Of a stretch of 64,000 nucleotides of DNA, positions 17,625-25,924 are shown one piece after another; position 1 is the stretch's first letter; each line of letters begins with the position of its first letter. Origin of the DNA: Salinisphaera sp. LB1 (GTDB lineage: Bacteria; Pseudomonadota; Gammaproteobacteria; Nevskiales; Salinisphaeraceae); contig NZ_CP029488.1 of NCBI RefSeq assembly GCF_003177035.1, positions 2,356,001-2,420,000 on the forward strand. Direction: 5' to 3'. Both the position numbers and the translations under genes were made by a program. Below the pieces are notes generated by a model that had not been told where the DNA came from, searched no databases, and saw only the letters and a list, made by a program, of their open reading frames with translations.

Positions 17625-19502
17625 TCAGCCCTGTCGGGCCTCGAGCGTCTCCCAGCGTTTCAATGCTTTTTCCAGTTCGGTTTCGACCCGGGCGAAGGCA
17701 TCGGTGGCTTTCTTGATCTCGGCCTCGTTGCGGTCGTAGAAACCGGGCTCGGCGAAAACCGCTTCGCGTTCCGCCAGATCCTTCTCGAGTCTTTCGATCC
17801 GGCTGGGCAGGTCGCGCAATTCCTTGCGCTCGGCGGTGGACAGCGCCGATTCGGTCTTCGGTTTCGCTTGCGGCGTCGCGGCGGGTTTGCCCGCCGCGGG
17901 CGCCGGTGCCCGATCGGCCGGGCGCTGGCGCAGATAATCCGAATAGCCGCCGACGTAATCACCGACGCGGCCGTCGCCTTCCATCACCAGCGAACTGGTC
18001 ACCACATTGTCGAGAAAATCACGGTCGTGCGAGACCAACAGCAGGGTGCCGTCGAAGTTGGTCAGCCGCTCCTCGAGCAGCTCCAGCGTTTCCACGTCGA
18101 GGTCGTTGGTCGGCTCGTCCATCACCAGCAGGTTGGCCGGGCGGGTGAACAGCTTGGCCAGCAGCAGACGGTTGCGCTCGCCGCCGGACAGCACATGCGT
18201 CGGGCTGCGCGCCCGCTTGGGCGAGAACAGGAAATCGCCCATGTAACTCATGATGTGGCGGTCCTGGCCGTTGATCGTCACCGACGAGCGTCCGCCGGCG
18301 ACGTTGTCGAGCACGCTGATGTTGTCGTCCAGCGCGGCCCGGTGCTGGTCGAAGTGGGCGATATCGAGATTGGTGCCGAGCTTGATGGTGCCGGCATCCG
18401 GCTCGAGCTGGCCGAGCAGCAGGCGGATCAGCGTGGTCTTGCCGGCCCCGTTCGGGCCGATGATGCCGACCTTGTCGCCGCGCTGGATGGTGGTGGTCAG
18501 GTTGGTCACGATCGGCTTGTCGCCCCAGGCATAGGCGACTTTTTCCGCCACGATCACGTTCTTGCCGGAACGGGCGGCGTCCTGGGTCACGATATTGGCC
18601 GTGCCGGCGCGCTCGCGCCGCTGGGCCCGTTCGGCGCGCATGGCTTTCAGCGCGCGCACACGGCCTTCGTTGCGGGTCCGGCGGGCCTTGATGCCCTGGC
18701 GAATCCAGGTTTCCTCCTGGGCCAGGCGCTTGTCGAACTCGGCGTTGGCTTTTTCTTCGTCGGCGAGTGCCTTGTCCTTGCCTTCCAGGAACTTGTCGTA
18801 GTCGCCGGGCCATGACGTCAGCCGGCCGCGATCGAGATCGATGATGCGCGTGGCCAGATTGCGCAGGAAGGCGCGGTCATGGGTGATGAACAACAGCGCG
18901 CCGGACCACGACATCAGGATCTCTTCGAGCTGCGCGATGGCGGCGATGTCGAGATGGTTGGTCGGCTCGTCGAGCAGCAGCAGGTCGGGCTCGGAGACCA
19001 GCGCGCGCGCCAGCAGCACGCGGCGCTTCTGGCCGCCGGACAGGGCCGTGAAGTCGGCATCCGGATCGAGCTGCAGGCGGCTCAGGGTGGCTTCGACCTG
19101 TTGCGCCAGCGTCCAGCCGTCGTGGGCCTCGACATCACTCTGGGCGCGGGAGAACGCATCCATCACGTCTTCCCCGGCCGACAGGCGCGCGGCCAGGTCG
19201 TGAAAACGCGCGACCGCCTCGCCGGCGGCGCCGAGCCCGGCGGCGGTCACCTCGTAGACGCTGCCGTGGGTCGCGGCCGGCACTTCCTGTTCCAGCCGCG
19301 AAATCTTCAGCCCCGGCTTGCTTTCGCGCTTGACCTGATCCGGCTCGAGCTCACCGGCGACGATACGCATGAGCGTGGACTTGCCGGTGCCGTTGCGCCC
19401 GACCAGCGCGACGCGCTCGCCGGCGGCGATGGACAGTTCGGCGCGATCGAGCAGGACTTCGACGCCGTAGGACAGCGACAGTTCGCGGAGTTGCAGCAGC
19501 AT
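17625..19502 (-). CDS. uup: ABC-F family ATPase Uup
   Basis: A 625-residue soluble protein with two ATPase domains. Domain 1 has GRNGTGKST and LSGGQKRRVLLARAL, domain 2 has GPNGAGKTT and LSGGERNRLLLAKLF, and both have DEPTNxLD motifs. The ~80-residue inter-domain linker is rich in Arg/Lys. The C-terminus is a coiled coil (LPSRIERLEKDLAEREAVF...) typical of Uup, which binds branched DNA or ribosomes and affects transposon excision and replication. I chose the ATG at 19502 because the ABC domain begins immediately (MLLQLRELSLSYG); no clear ribosome binding site is seen there. Confidence 0.95.
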   Translation of the reverse strand: MLLQLRELSLSYGVEVLLDRAELSIAAGERVALVGRNGTGKSTLMRIVAGELEPDQVKRESKPGLKISRLEQEVPAATHGSVYEVTAAGLGAAGEAVARFHDLAARLSAGEDVMDAFSRAQSDVEAHDGWTLAQQVEATLSRLQLDPDADFTALSGGQKRRVLLARALVSEPDLLLLDEPTNHLDIAAIAQLEEILMSWSGALLFITHDRAFLRNLATRIIDLDRGRLTSWPGDYDKFLEGKDKALADEEKANAEFDKRLAQEETWIRQGIKARRTRNEGRVRALKAMRAERAQRRERAGTANIVTQDAARSGKNVIVAEKVAYAWGDKPIVTNLTTTIQRGDKVGIIGPNGAGKTTLIRLLLGQLEPDAGTIKLGTNLDIAHFDQHRAALDDNISVLDNVAGGRSSVTINGQDRHIMSYMGDFLFSPKRARSPTHVLSGGERNRLLLAKLFTRPANLLVMDEPTNDLDVETLELLEERLTNFDGTLLLVSHDRDFLDNVVTSSLVMEGDGRVGDYVGGYSDYLRQRPADRAPAPAAGKPAATPQAKPKTESALSTAERKELRDLPSRIERLEKDLAEREAVFAEPGFYDRNEAEIKKATDAFARVETELEKALKRWETLEARQG

Positions 19503-19857
19503 GGAGGTATTAGCGGGACAGAATAAATCGAGCGTTATTGTACGCGTCCTGCTGTCGTTACATGCTCCGCGCAGTAACGACGATTTATCCGCAGATGAAC
19601 GCAGAACTACGCAGATCGAAGACGGACGATTCAAGGGCGTGCGTATCGTGCCGCGATGGCTCAGGCCAACGTGGGCTGCTTCCTCGCCTGTTTATGCTCT
19701 GCTTCGTCCTTTCCCGTCGGGGCGCTTCGGACCGCTACCGGCGGCCCGTTCAAACGGAATCGGCCTCAACTTCGGGGAAGTCCCGCGGCATCGCAGTCTG
19801 GCGATCGCGCGGTTTAGAATCGACCGATTATCCAAGATCGAATGGCGTGGAAATCAC
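19503..19857. other. Divergent uup/rmuC spacer with intergenic repeat motif
   Basis: A 355-bp spacer that should hold both promoters. It contains an 8-bp inverted repeat (GTCGTTAC at 19554-19561, GTAACGAC at 19574-19581) and a short degenerate tandem of CGCAGAT/CGCAGAA units at about 19589-19618. Such units are a recurrent type of intergenic repeat in gammaproteobacteria. No coding potential was found. Confidence 0.5.
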
Positions 19858-21252
19858 ATGACCGATGGCGCCTGGCTTACGCTGACGATTGCTTTTCTGG
19901 TTGGCGCCGCACTTGGCGGGCTGATAGCCCTGCTGGCGGCACGCGCAAACCGTGCGGGGCTGGCTTCGAAGTTCGAGGCGCTCGAACGCGATTATGCGGC
20001 ACGCGGCGCCTCGCTGGAAAAAGCCCATGCCGAACTGGCGAGTGCGCGTAGCGAGAATGCGCGTCTCGCCGAACGGATCGAGGCCGAGCAGCGTCACGCC
20101 AAGGACAAGCTGGCCACACTGACCGAAGCGCGCGAGCAGATGGCGCACCAGTTCAAAACACTCTCGCAGGAGATCCTCGACGAAAAGGCCAAGGCCTTCA
20201 ACGAATCCAGCAAGGCCAGCCTGGAGCCGTTGATCAATCCGCTGCGCGAGCACATCGGTCGCTTCGAGAAACAGGTGAAGGAAGCCTATGACGTCGAGAA
20301 CCGGCAGCGTTCCGCGCTCGCGCAGCAGATCAGGATGCTGGAAGAGTCGAACAAGGCGATCGCCGAGGATGCGACCAATCTGACCAAGGCGCTGCGCGGC
20401 GAGTCCAAGACCCAGGGCAATTGGGGCGAGATGATCCTGGAAACCGTGCTGGAGCGCTCCGGGCTGGAAAAAGGTGTGCAGTACGAGACGCAGTTTCATA
20501 GCACCACCGAAGAGGGCAAACGCCAGTTGCCGGATGCGGTGGTGCATCTGCCGGAGTCGCGCTCGCTCGTGATCGACTCCAAGGTCTCGCTCACGGCCTA
20601 TCTTCGGGTGCAGGAAGCCGAGGATGAAAACGCGCGCCGGACCGCACTGGCCGAGCATATCGCCTCCGTGCGGCGCCATCTCAAGCAGTTGTCGGAAAAA
20701 AAGTATCAAGGCATCGACGCGATTCGGACACTGGATTACGTGTTCATGTTCGTGCCGTCGGAGGCGGCCTATGTCGAGGCGCTGCGCGGCGATTTCGGTC
20801 TCCAGCGCGAAGCGCTCGATGCCAACATCGCACTGGTGTCGCCGACCACGCTCATGCCGATGCTGCGCGCGGTGGAAAATCTGTGGCGGCTGGACAAGCA
20901 GGAGAAGAACGCCGAGGCCATTGCCGATCGCGCGGGCGCGCTGTACGACAAGTTCGTCGGTTTCATCGGCGATCTGGACAAGGTCTCGCGCAATCTGGAG
21001 ACGGTGAACAAGTCGTTTGCCGATGCCCGCAACAAGCTCACCGACGGGCGCGGCAACCTCGTTCGCCAGGCGGAGATGCTGCGGGCGATGGGCGCCAACA
21101 CCTCGAAACAGGCGCCCAAGGCCTGGCGCGAAGCCGGCCAGCTCGGCGCCGACCGGGCGGCCGCGGAGGCGGACGATCCCGATGCCGCGCTGGATCGGCT
21201 CGAGGCGGATGAGGCGATCAGCGACGACGAAACCACGGGAGCCAAGTCATGA
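19858..21252 (+). CDS. rmuC: DNA recombination protein RmuC
   Basis: A 464-residue protein. It has an N-terminal membrane anchor (AWLTLTIAFLVGAALGGLIALL), a long coiled coil to about residue 170, and the RmuC nuclease-like domain with GNWGEMILETVLERSGL, VVHLPESRSLVIDSKVSL and DYVFMFVPSEAAYVEAL. RmuC limits inversion between short inverted repeats and is thought to be a nuclease of the restriction-endonuclease fold. The ATG at 19858 gives the standard N-terminus, and an upstream extension is non-homologous. Its stop overlaps the next gene start by four bases (ATGA). Confidence 0.95.
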   Translation: MTDGAWLTLTIAFLVGAALGGLIALLAARANRAGLASKFEALERDYAARGASLEKAHAELASARSENARLAERIEAEQRHAKDKLATLTEAREQMAHQFKTLSQEILDEKAKAFNESSKASLEPLINPLREHIGRFEKQVKEAYDVENRQRSALAQQIRMLEESNKAIAEDATNLTKALRGESKTQGNWGEMILETVLERSGLEKGVQYETQFHSTTEEGKRQLPDAVVHLPESRSLVIDSKVSLTAYLRVQEAEDENARRTALAEHIASVRRHLKQLSEKKYQGIDAIRTLDYVFMFVPSEAAYVEALRGDFGLQREALDANIALVSPTTLMPMLRAVENLWRLDKQEKNAEAIADRAGALYDKFVGFIGDLDKVSRNLETVNKSFADARNKLTDGRGNLVRQAEMLRAMGANTSKQAPKAWREAGQLGADRAAAEADDPDAALDRLEADEAISDDETTGAKS

Positions 21253-22355
21253 GTCCATCCATCCGCGAACGACTCGCCGCCCTGCGCGAATCCATGCCGC
21301 CGATCGACCCGGGCGAGGCCGATCGTCTGCGTGCGGCCGGCGCCTGGCTGGTCGATATTCGCGAAGCCGATGAGATCGCGCAGGGCACGCCGGTGGGCGC
21401 CAGGCCGCTCGGGCGTGGTTTTCTGGAAATGCGGCTGGAATCCGAGGGCGCGGCGGCCGACGACACGATCCTGTTGCTGTGCGCTTCCGGCTCGCGTTCG
21501 TTGCTGGCCGCCGAGCAACTGCGTCAGCTCGGTTATACCGACGTGCGCTCGGTGGCGGGCGGCTTCGATGCCTGGAAGGATGCCGGCTTGGCCTTCGAGA
21601 CGCCGGCCATGCTCGATGCCGGCGATCGCGCGCGTTACGCACGCCAGCTCACCTTGCCCGAGGTCGGCGAGGCCGGGCAGTCGAAGCTGCGCGATGCCCG
21701 GGTGCTGGTGATCGGCGCTGGCGGGCTGGGCAGCCCGGCCGCGTTGTATCTGGCCGCGGCCGGGGTGGGGCATCTGGCGATCGTCGATCACGACACGGTC
21801 GATCGCTCCAACCTGCATCGCCAGACCTTGCATCGGGATGCCAGCGTCGGCCAGCCCAAGGTGCGTTCGGCGCATGCCACGCTCACCGCGCTCAATCCGG
21901 CGATCGAGATCGCGCCCGTTCAGGCACGGGTTTCGGCCGATAACGCGGCGGAACTGGTGGCGGGCTATGATCTGGTGATCGACGGCTCGGACAATTTCGC
22001 CGCGCGCTATGCGATCAACGACGCCTGCGTGGCCGCGGGCATCGCGCTGGTCTACGGCGCGGTCGAGCGCTTCAATGGTCAGGTCGGGGTGTTCCCGGCC
22101 GGTGGACGCCCCTGTTATCGCTGCCTGTTCGCCGAGGCACCCCCGGCCGGCAGCGCGCCGACCTGTGCCGAGGCCGGCGTGATCGGCGCGGTGCCCGGCC
22201 TCGTGGGCACGCTGCAGGCACTGGAAGCGATCAAGTTATTGGTCGGCATGGCCGATACGCTGTCCGGCAAGCTGCTGTCGCTGGATGTGCGAACACAGCG
22301 TTGGCGCACGATGTCGCTGCCGGCCAATCCCCGCTGCCCGGTTTGTGCGGGCTGA
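21249..22355 (+). CDS. Rhodanese-MoeB/ThiF fusion, molybdopterin-synthase sulfurylase-type enzyme
   Basis: A 368-residue two-domain protein. Residues ~10-115 are a rhodanese with active Cys78 (LLLCASGSRS) and the terminal GGFDAWKDAGL. Residues ~125-368 are an adenylyltransferase with nucleotide loop GAGGLGSPAALYL, catalytic TCAEAGV (Cys306) and a zinc site formed by Cys289/Cys292 and Cys363/Cys366. It should adenylate the C-terminal glycine of a sulfur carrier (MoaD- or ThiS-like) and could supply sulfur by its own rhodanese. In eukaryotic MOCS3 the rhodanese is C-terminal, so the order here is reversed. No MoaD or ThiS gene lies nearby. Confidence 0.92.
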   Translation: MSPSIRERLAALRESMPPIDPGEADRLRAAGAWLVDIREADEIAQGTPVGARPLGRGFLEMRLESEGAAADDTILLLCASGSRSLLAAEQLRQLGYTDVRSVAGGFDAWKDAGLAFETPAMLDAGDRARYARQLTLPEVGEAGQSKLRDARVLVIGAGGLGSPAALYLAAAGVGHLAIVDHDTVDRSNLHRQTLHRDASVGQPKVRSAHATLTALNPAIEIAPVQARVSADNAAELVAGYDLVIDGSDNFAARYAINDACVAAGIALVYGAVERFNGQVGVFPAGGRPCYRCLFAEAPPAGSAPTCAEAGVIGAVPGLVGTLQALEAIKLLVGMADTLSGKLLSLDVRTQRWRTMSLPANPRCPVCAG

Positions 22356-22459
22356 AAACAGCCGGCTACGACATAAGTCGAATGTCAGTGCGTAGGTAGC
22401 GATCGTTACCATTATTGTATTCCGTTGTATCCATTGTTTCGGCCGTCGGGGGACCGCGC

Positions 22460-24169
22460 ATGCCGGCTTTCTATTTGATCGTGATAACGCTGGGGGCCTT
22501 TTACCTGGGCTACCGGTTCTACTCCCGCTATCTGGCCGAGCGCGTCTATGCGCTCGACCCGAACTTCAAGACCCCGTCGCACGAGTTTTCGGACGGGGTC
22601 GATTTCGTACCGACCAACAAACACATCCTGCTGGGCCACCACTTCACGGCGGTGGCCGGGGCGGCCCCGATCGTCGGGCCGGCGATTGCGGTCTACTGGG
22701 GCTGGCTGCCGGCGATCGCCTGGGTGATTCTGGGCACGATATTCGGCGCCGGCGTGCACGATTTCGGCGCCATCGTTACTTCCGCGCGCAACCGCGGCCA
22801 GAATATCGGCACATTGTCCGGCAAGGTCATCAGCGCGCGCGCCAGCACGCTGTTCCTGCTGATCATCTTCTTCCTGCTGACGCTGGTGAACGCGGTGTTC
22901 GGCGTGGTCATGGCGATCCTGTTCGAAGCACACCCGGGCTCGGTGATCCCGGCCGTGATCGTGATCCCGATCGCGATGTGCATCGGCCAGTGGGTGTATC
23001 GCATGAAGGGCGCGGTGCTCATTCCGTCGATTATCGGGCTAATTCTGTTGTATGCGGCGATCCCGATCGGCCAGATGTACCCGATTCATGTCGACGGCCT
23101 GGCTCACCTGGTGGGGCTGTCGGTGCGCACGACCTGGGTAATCCTGATTTTCGCCTACACCTGGTTCGCCTCGCGCCTGCCGGTGTGGTTGCTGCTGCAG
23201 CCGCGCGACTACATCAACGGTCAGCAGCTGCTGGTCGCGCTCGCGGTGATCTTCGCCGGCGTGATCGTCGGTTGGGACCAGATCACGGCGCCGGCGGTGA
23301 ACCACGTGGCCGAGGGCACCAGGCAGTGGTTCCCGTATCTGTTCATCACCATCGCCTGCGGGGCGATCTCGGGCTTCCATAGTCTGGTGGCCTCCGGCAC
23401 CACGTCCAAACAGATCGACAAGGAAACCGATGCCCGCTACATCGGCTACTGCGGGGCGCTGGGCGAGGGTTCGCTGGCACTGGCCGCGATCCTGGCCTGC
23501 ACCGCCGGGCTGGGTTCGGCGGCAGACTGGAACACGGCCTATTCCAGCTTCGGTGCGGCGTCAGGCGGGGCGCTCGGGCATTTCGTCAACGGTGTGGGTC
23601 ATTTTCTGGCCAATCTCGGCATCGATGCCCAGCTGGGCGCTTCGTTTGCCGTGGTCGTGGTGGTGACCTTCGCCGGTACGACCATGGATACCGGCGTGCG
23701 CCTGCAGCGCTACATTCTGGAAGAGATCGCCGAACTGGCCGGCTTTCGGGCCCTGGTTGGCAAGACCACCATCCTGACCACGCTGGCCGTGCTGATTCCG
23801 TTGGCGCTGGCCCTGGTGCCGGGAGGCAACGGTGCCGGCGGTAAGGGCTTTGCCTTCGGCCAGCTCTGGACACTGTTCGGCACCACCAACCAGCTCACGG
23901 CGGGGCTGGCCCTGTCGGTAATCAGCGTCTGGGTGATGTCGCGCAATCGCAATCCGCTGGCTGCGATCGTGCCGCTGACCTTCCTGCTGTTCATGACCAG
24001 CTGGGCGCTGGTGCTCAACCTCGTGTCCTTTCTCAAGGAAGGCAGCTGGATGTTGTTGATCATGGATGCCGGGATCGCGGTACTCACCGCCTGGCTCATC
24101 GTGGAAGCGGTCACCGCGCTCAATCGCCAGCGTGGCGAGCGTCGTGCCGAGGTGCCCAGCGAGGCATGA
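22460..24169 (+). CDS. cstA: Carbon starvation protein A family transporter (CstA)
   Basis: A 569-residue polytopic membrane protein. CstA hallmarks are FVPTNKHILLGHHFTAVAGAA near the N-terminus, GTIFGAGVHDFGAI, GFHSLVASGTTSKQI and FAGTTMDTGVRLQRYILEE, and late FGTTNQLTAGLAL. CstA proteins import pyruvate or peptides under carbon limitation. It is shorter than E. coli CstA (~700 residues), like the forms found in actinobacteria. The ATG at 22460 follows GGGGGACC, and an extra 15 codons upstream do not look conserved. It is the first gene of a four-gene operon whose other members are poorly understood; its stop overlaps the next start (ATGA). Confidence 0.93.
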   Translation: MPAFYLIVITLGAFYLGYRFYSRYLAERVYALDPNFKTPSHEFSDGVDFVPTNKHILLGHHFTAVAGAAPIVGPAIAVYWGWLPAIAWVILGTIFGAGVHDFGAIVTSARNRGQNIGTLSGKVISARASTLFLLIIFFLLTLVNAVFGVVMAILFEAHPGSVIPAVIVIPIAMCIGQWVYRMKGAVLIPSIIGLILLYAAIPIGQMYPIHVDGLAHLVGLSVRTTWVILIFAYTWFASRLPVWLLLQPRDYINGQQLLVALAVIFAGVIVGWDQITAPAVNHVAEGTRQWFPYLFITIACGAISGFHSLVASGTTSKQIDKETDARYIGYCGALGEGSLALAAILACTAGLGSAADWNTAYSSFGAASGGALGHFVNGVGHFLANLGIDAQLGASFAVVVVVTFAGTTMDTGVRLQRYILEEIAELAGFRALVGKTTILTTLAVLIPLALALVPGGNGAGGKGFAFGQLWTLFGTTNQLTAGLALSVISVWVMSRNRNPLAAIVPLTFLLFMTSWALVLNLVSFLKEGSWMLLIMDAGIAVLTAWLIVEAVTALNRQRGERRAEVPSEA

Positions 24170-24591
24170 GCATCGGTACCGGACATCGCTTGATCCTCGT
24201 TCGCGAGCAGGACGCCCAGCACAGCGGCTCGGGCTGCTGCGGGCGGCTCGGTGAGGCGCATACCGATCTCGGCGGCGCGGCCGACTACGCGCACAGCCGG
24301 GCGGTGATGGAATCGGTCGGCATGGTCTACCGGCGCCTGCGCGACGCGGCGCCGGGATTGGTCATCGACGTGGTCGACCCACGCAATACGATCTGGTTGT
24401 ATCCGGCGGTCTGGCGCGCGTCGCGCCGGGCCGGACGCGGTGTCGGCGCCTCGCTGAAAAGCCTGTCGCGCGCGGGCGCGGCGGCCGCCATCGTGCTCGA
24501 CGGTGAGGTTTTGTACTCGGGCGCATTACCGGCGCCCGAAACGATTGTCGCCGCGGTGATGGCACAGTTGCACGATTCCCGCGCGGCCTGA
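24166..24591 (+). CDS. Uncharacterised 141-residue protein with vicinal cysteines (GCCG)
   Basis: The function is not recognised. The start overlaps the cstA stop by four bases, so the two are translationally coupled. After a first predicted strand (HRLILVRE) comes SGSGCCGRLG, with adjacent Cys24 and Cys25 where a thioredoxin-like fold would carry its active site. The C-terminal stretch AAIVLDGEVLYSGALPAPET followed by a helix also resembles the last strands of thioredoxin-like proteins. I infer a thiol-based redox or metal-binding protein serving CstA. No other cysteine is present. Confidence 0.7.
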   Translation: MSIGTGHRLILVREQDAQHSGSGCCGRLGEAHTDLGGAADYAHSRAVMESVGMVYRRLRDAAPGLVIDVVDPRNTIWLYPAVWRASRRAGRGVGASLKSLSRAGAAAAIVLDGEVLYSGALPAPETIVAAVMAQLHDSRAA

Positions 24592-24635
24592 GGGTCGCTC
24601 GCGGTTCCATTCCCGAAAGATCCAGCGGAGGCCGC

Positions 24636-24899
24636 ATGGCGGACGACAAGAGTCTCTGGCGCCGCATCAACGATTATCACGACCAGCTGTTCGTAGCCCC
24701 CTGGCGGGCGAGCATCGCGCGCGAGGCGCGCAAGGAAGAAGACGTGCTCGTGGCGCTGTTGTTCCTGGAAGCGCTGGGTATTCCCGGCCCTGCCGACTAC
24801 TTCGCGCTGGAGCTGTACCCGGATCTGATCGAGGCGTTTCATCGCTGGCACCAGCGTATGGGCATGGAGACATTCCCCGAAGCCGGGGTCTGCTGCTGA
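24636..24899 (+). CDS. CC-star protein (small protein ending in Cys-Cys)
   Basis: An 87-residue protein ending exactly in ...EAGVCC before the stop codon. It is mostly helical (LWRRINDYHDQLFVAPWRAS, then ALLFLEALGIPGPADYF) and acidic in the second half, with no signal peptide. Small proteins with this Cys-Cys terminus next to cstA and an ArsA-like ATPase match what databases call cory-CC-star protein, known mainly from corynebacteria and relatives. The role is unknown. A good GCGGAGG ribosome binding site precedes the ATG, and the stop shares a base with the ATPase start (TGATG), so stoichiometric production with the ATPase is likely. Confidence 0.8.
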   Translation: MADDKSLWRRINDYHDQLFVAPWRASIAREARKEEDVLVALLFLEALGIPGPADYFALELYPDLIEAFHRWHQRMGMETFPEAGVCC

Positions 24900-25864
24900 T
24901 GGCGCACAGTCACGCGCACGACGAACCCACGCGCTTCTTTCTGTTCGGCGGCAAGGGCGGGGTCGGCAAGACCACGTTGGCGGCAGCGCATGCGCTGCGC
25001 CTGGCTGCGGCCGGCGAGCGCACACTGCTGGTCTCCACCGATCCGGCCCATTCGGTGTCGGATCTGCTGGGCACGAAGCTGGGCGACGCGCCCACGGTTG
25101 CTGGCGACCATCTCTGGGCCATGGAGATCGACCCGACCGCCGACGCCGAGCGCTATGTGGATTCGATTCGCGAGGACGCGCGTGAGGCGGTCTCCAAAGC
25201 CGTGCTGCCGGCTCTGGATCGCCATCTCAAGCTCGCGGTGCAGGCACCGGGTACTGCGGAGTCGGCACTGTTCGATCGCTTCACTCGCCTGATGGATGCC
25301 GCGCCCGGCGATTACGACCGCATCGTGTTCGATACCGCGCCCACCGGGCACACGCTGCGGCTGCTCACCCTGCCGTCCATGCTGGGCGCCTGGGTCGAAG
25401 GGCTGGCCGGTCAGCGGGCCAAGGTGAACCGGCTGCAGGGCATGTGGCGGTCGATGGCCGGTGTGTCGGAGCCGGATCGCGACGATCGCGTGCTGTCGCG
25501 CCTGCGCCAGCGCGCCGAGCGGTTCGCGCGGGCACGCCAGCGTCTACATCGCGAGGCCGTGTTTCATCCCGTGTTACTGGCCGAGCGTCTGCCGATCGAG
25601 GAAACCGTGCGCCTCATCGCCCAGCTCGAAGAGTCGGACATTCCGGTCGGCGAACTGTTCGTCAATCGACTCTGGCCGGCGGGTACCGACAGCGCCTTCG
25701 TCGCCGAACGGGTGGCGCAGCAGAACGAATACCTGGACGAGATCCGCGAACGTTTCGCCTCGTACGCCTTGATCGAAGTAGCCCAGAGCGCTCGCGATAT
25801 CGTGGGCCGGGAACAGCTGGAACAACTGGCGGGCCAGCTGCCGGGGCCGAACATCGCGCCGTGA
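24899..25864 (+). CDS. ArsA/Get3-like ATPase without cysteines
   Basis: A 321-residue SIMIBI ATPase. The deviant P-loop is GGKGGVGKTT (signature Lys19), switch I is STDPAHSVSD (Asp48) and switch II is FDTAPTGHTLRLL (Asp145). This is the ArsA/Get3 single-domain layout. The protein has no cysteine at all, so it lacks the arsenite-binding cysteines of ArsA and the CxxC of Get3. The N-terminus is His-rich (HSHAHDE). It is coupled to the CC-star gene by a one-base overlap. Membrane-protein targeting for CstA, or delivery of a cofactor held by its Cys-Cys partners, are the two roles I consider; neither is demonstrated. Confidence 0.88.
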   Translation: MAHSHAHDEPTRFFLFGGKGGVGKTTLAAAHALRLAAAGERTLLVSTDPAHSVSDLLGTKLGDAPTVAGDHLWAMEIDPTADAERYVDSIREDAREAVSKAVLPALDRHLKLAVQAPGTAESALFDRFTRLMDAAPGDYDRIVFDTAPTGHTLRLLTLPSMLGAWVEGLAGQRAKVNRLQGMWRSMAGVSEPDRDDRVLSRLRQRAERFARARQRLHREAVFHPVLLAERLPIEETVRLIAQLEESDIPVGELFVNRLWPAGTDSAFVAERVAQQNEYLDEIRERFASYALIEVAQSARDIVGREQLEQLAGQLPGPNIAP

Positions 25865-25924
25865 CCGGCGCGAAAATCGCGCGGCGCGCTGGCGAACAGG
25901 CTGCGTTGCCGCTAGCCTTGCGCG

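Noticed and set aside
17364-18815. 483-codon plus-strand open frame opposite uup
   Set aside because: Opposite strand of a complete ABC-F gene with both Walker sets; no independent support.
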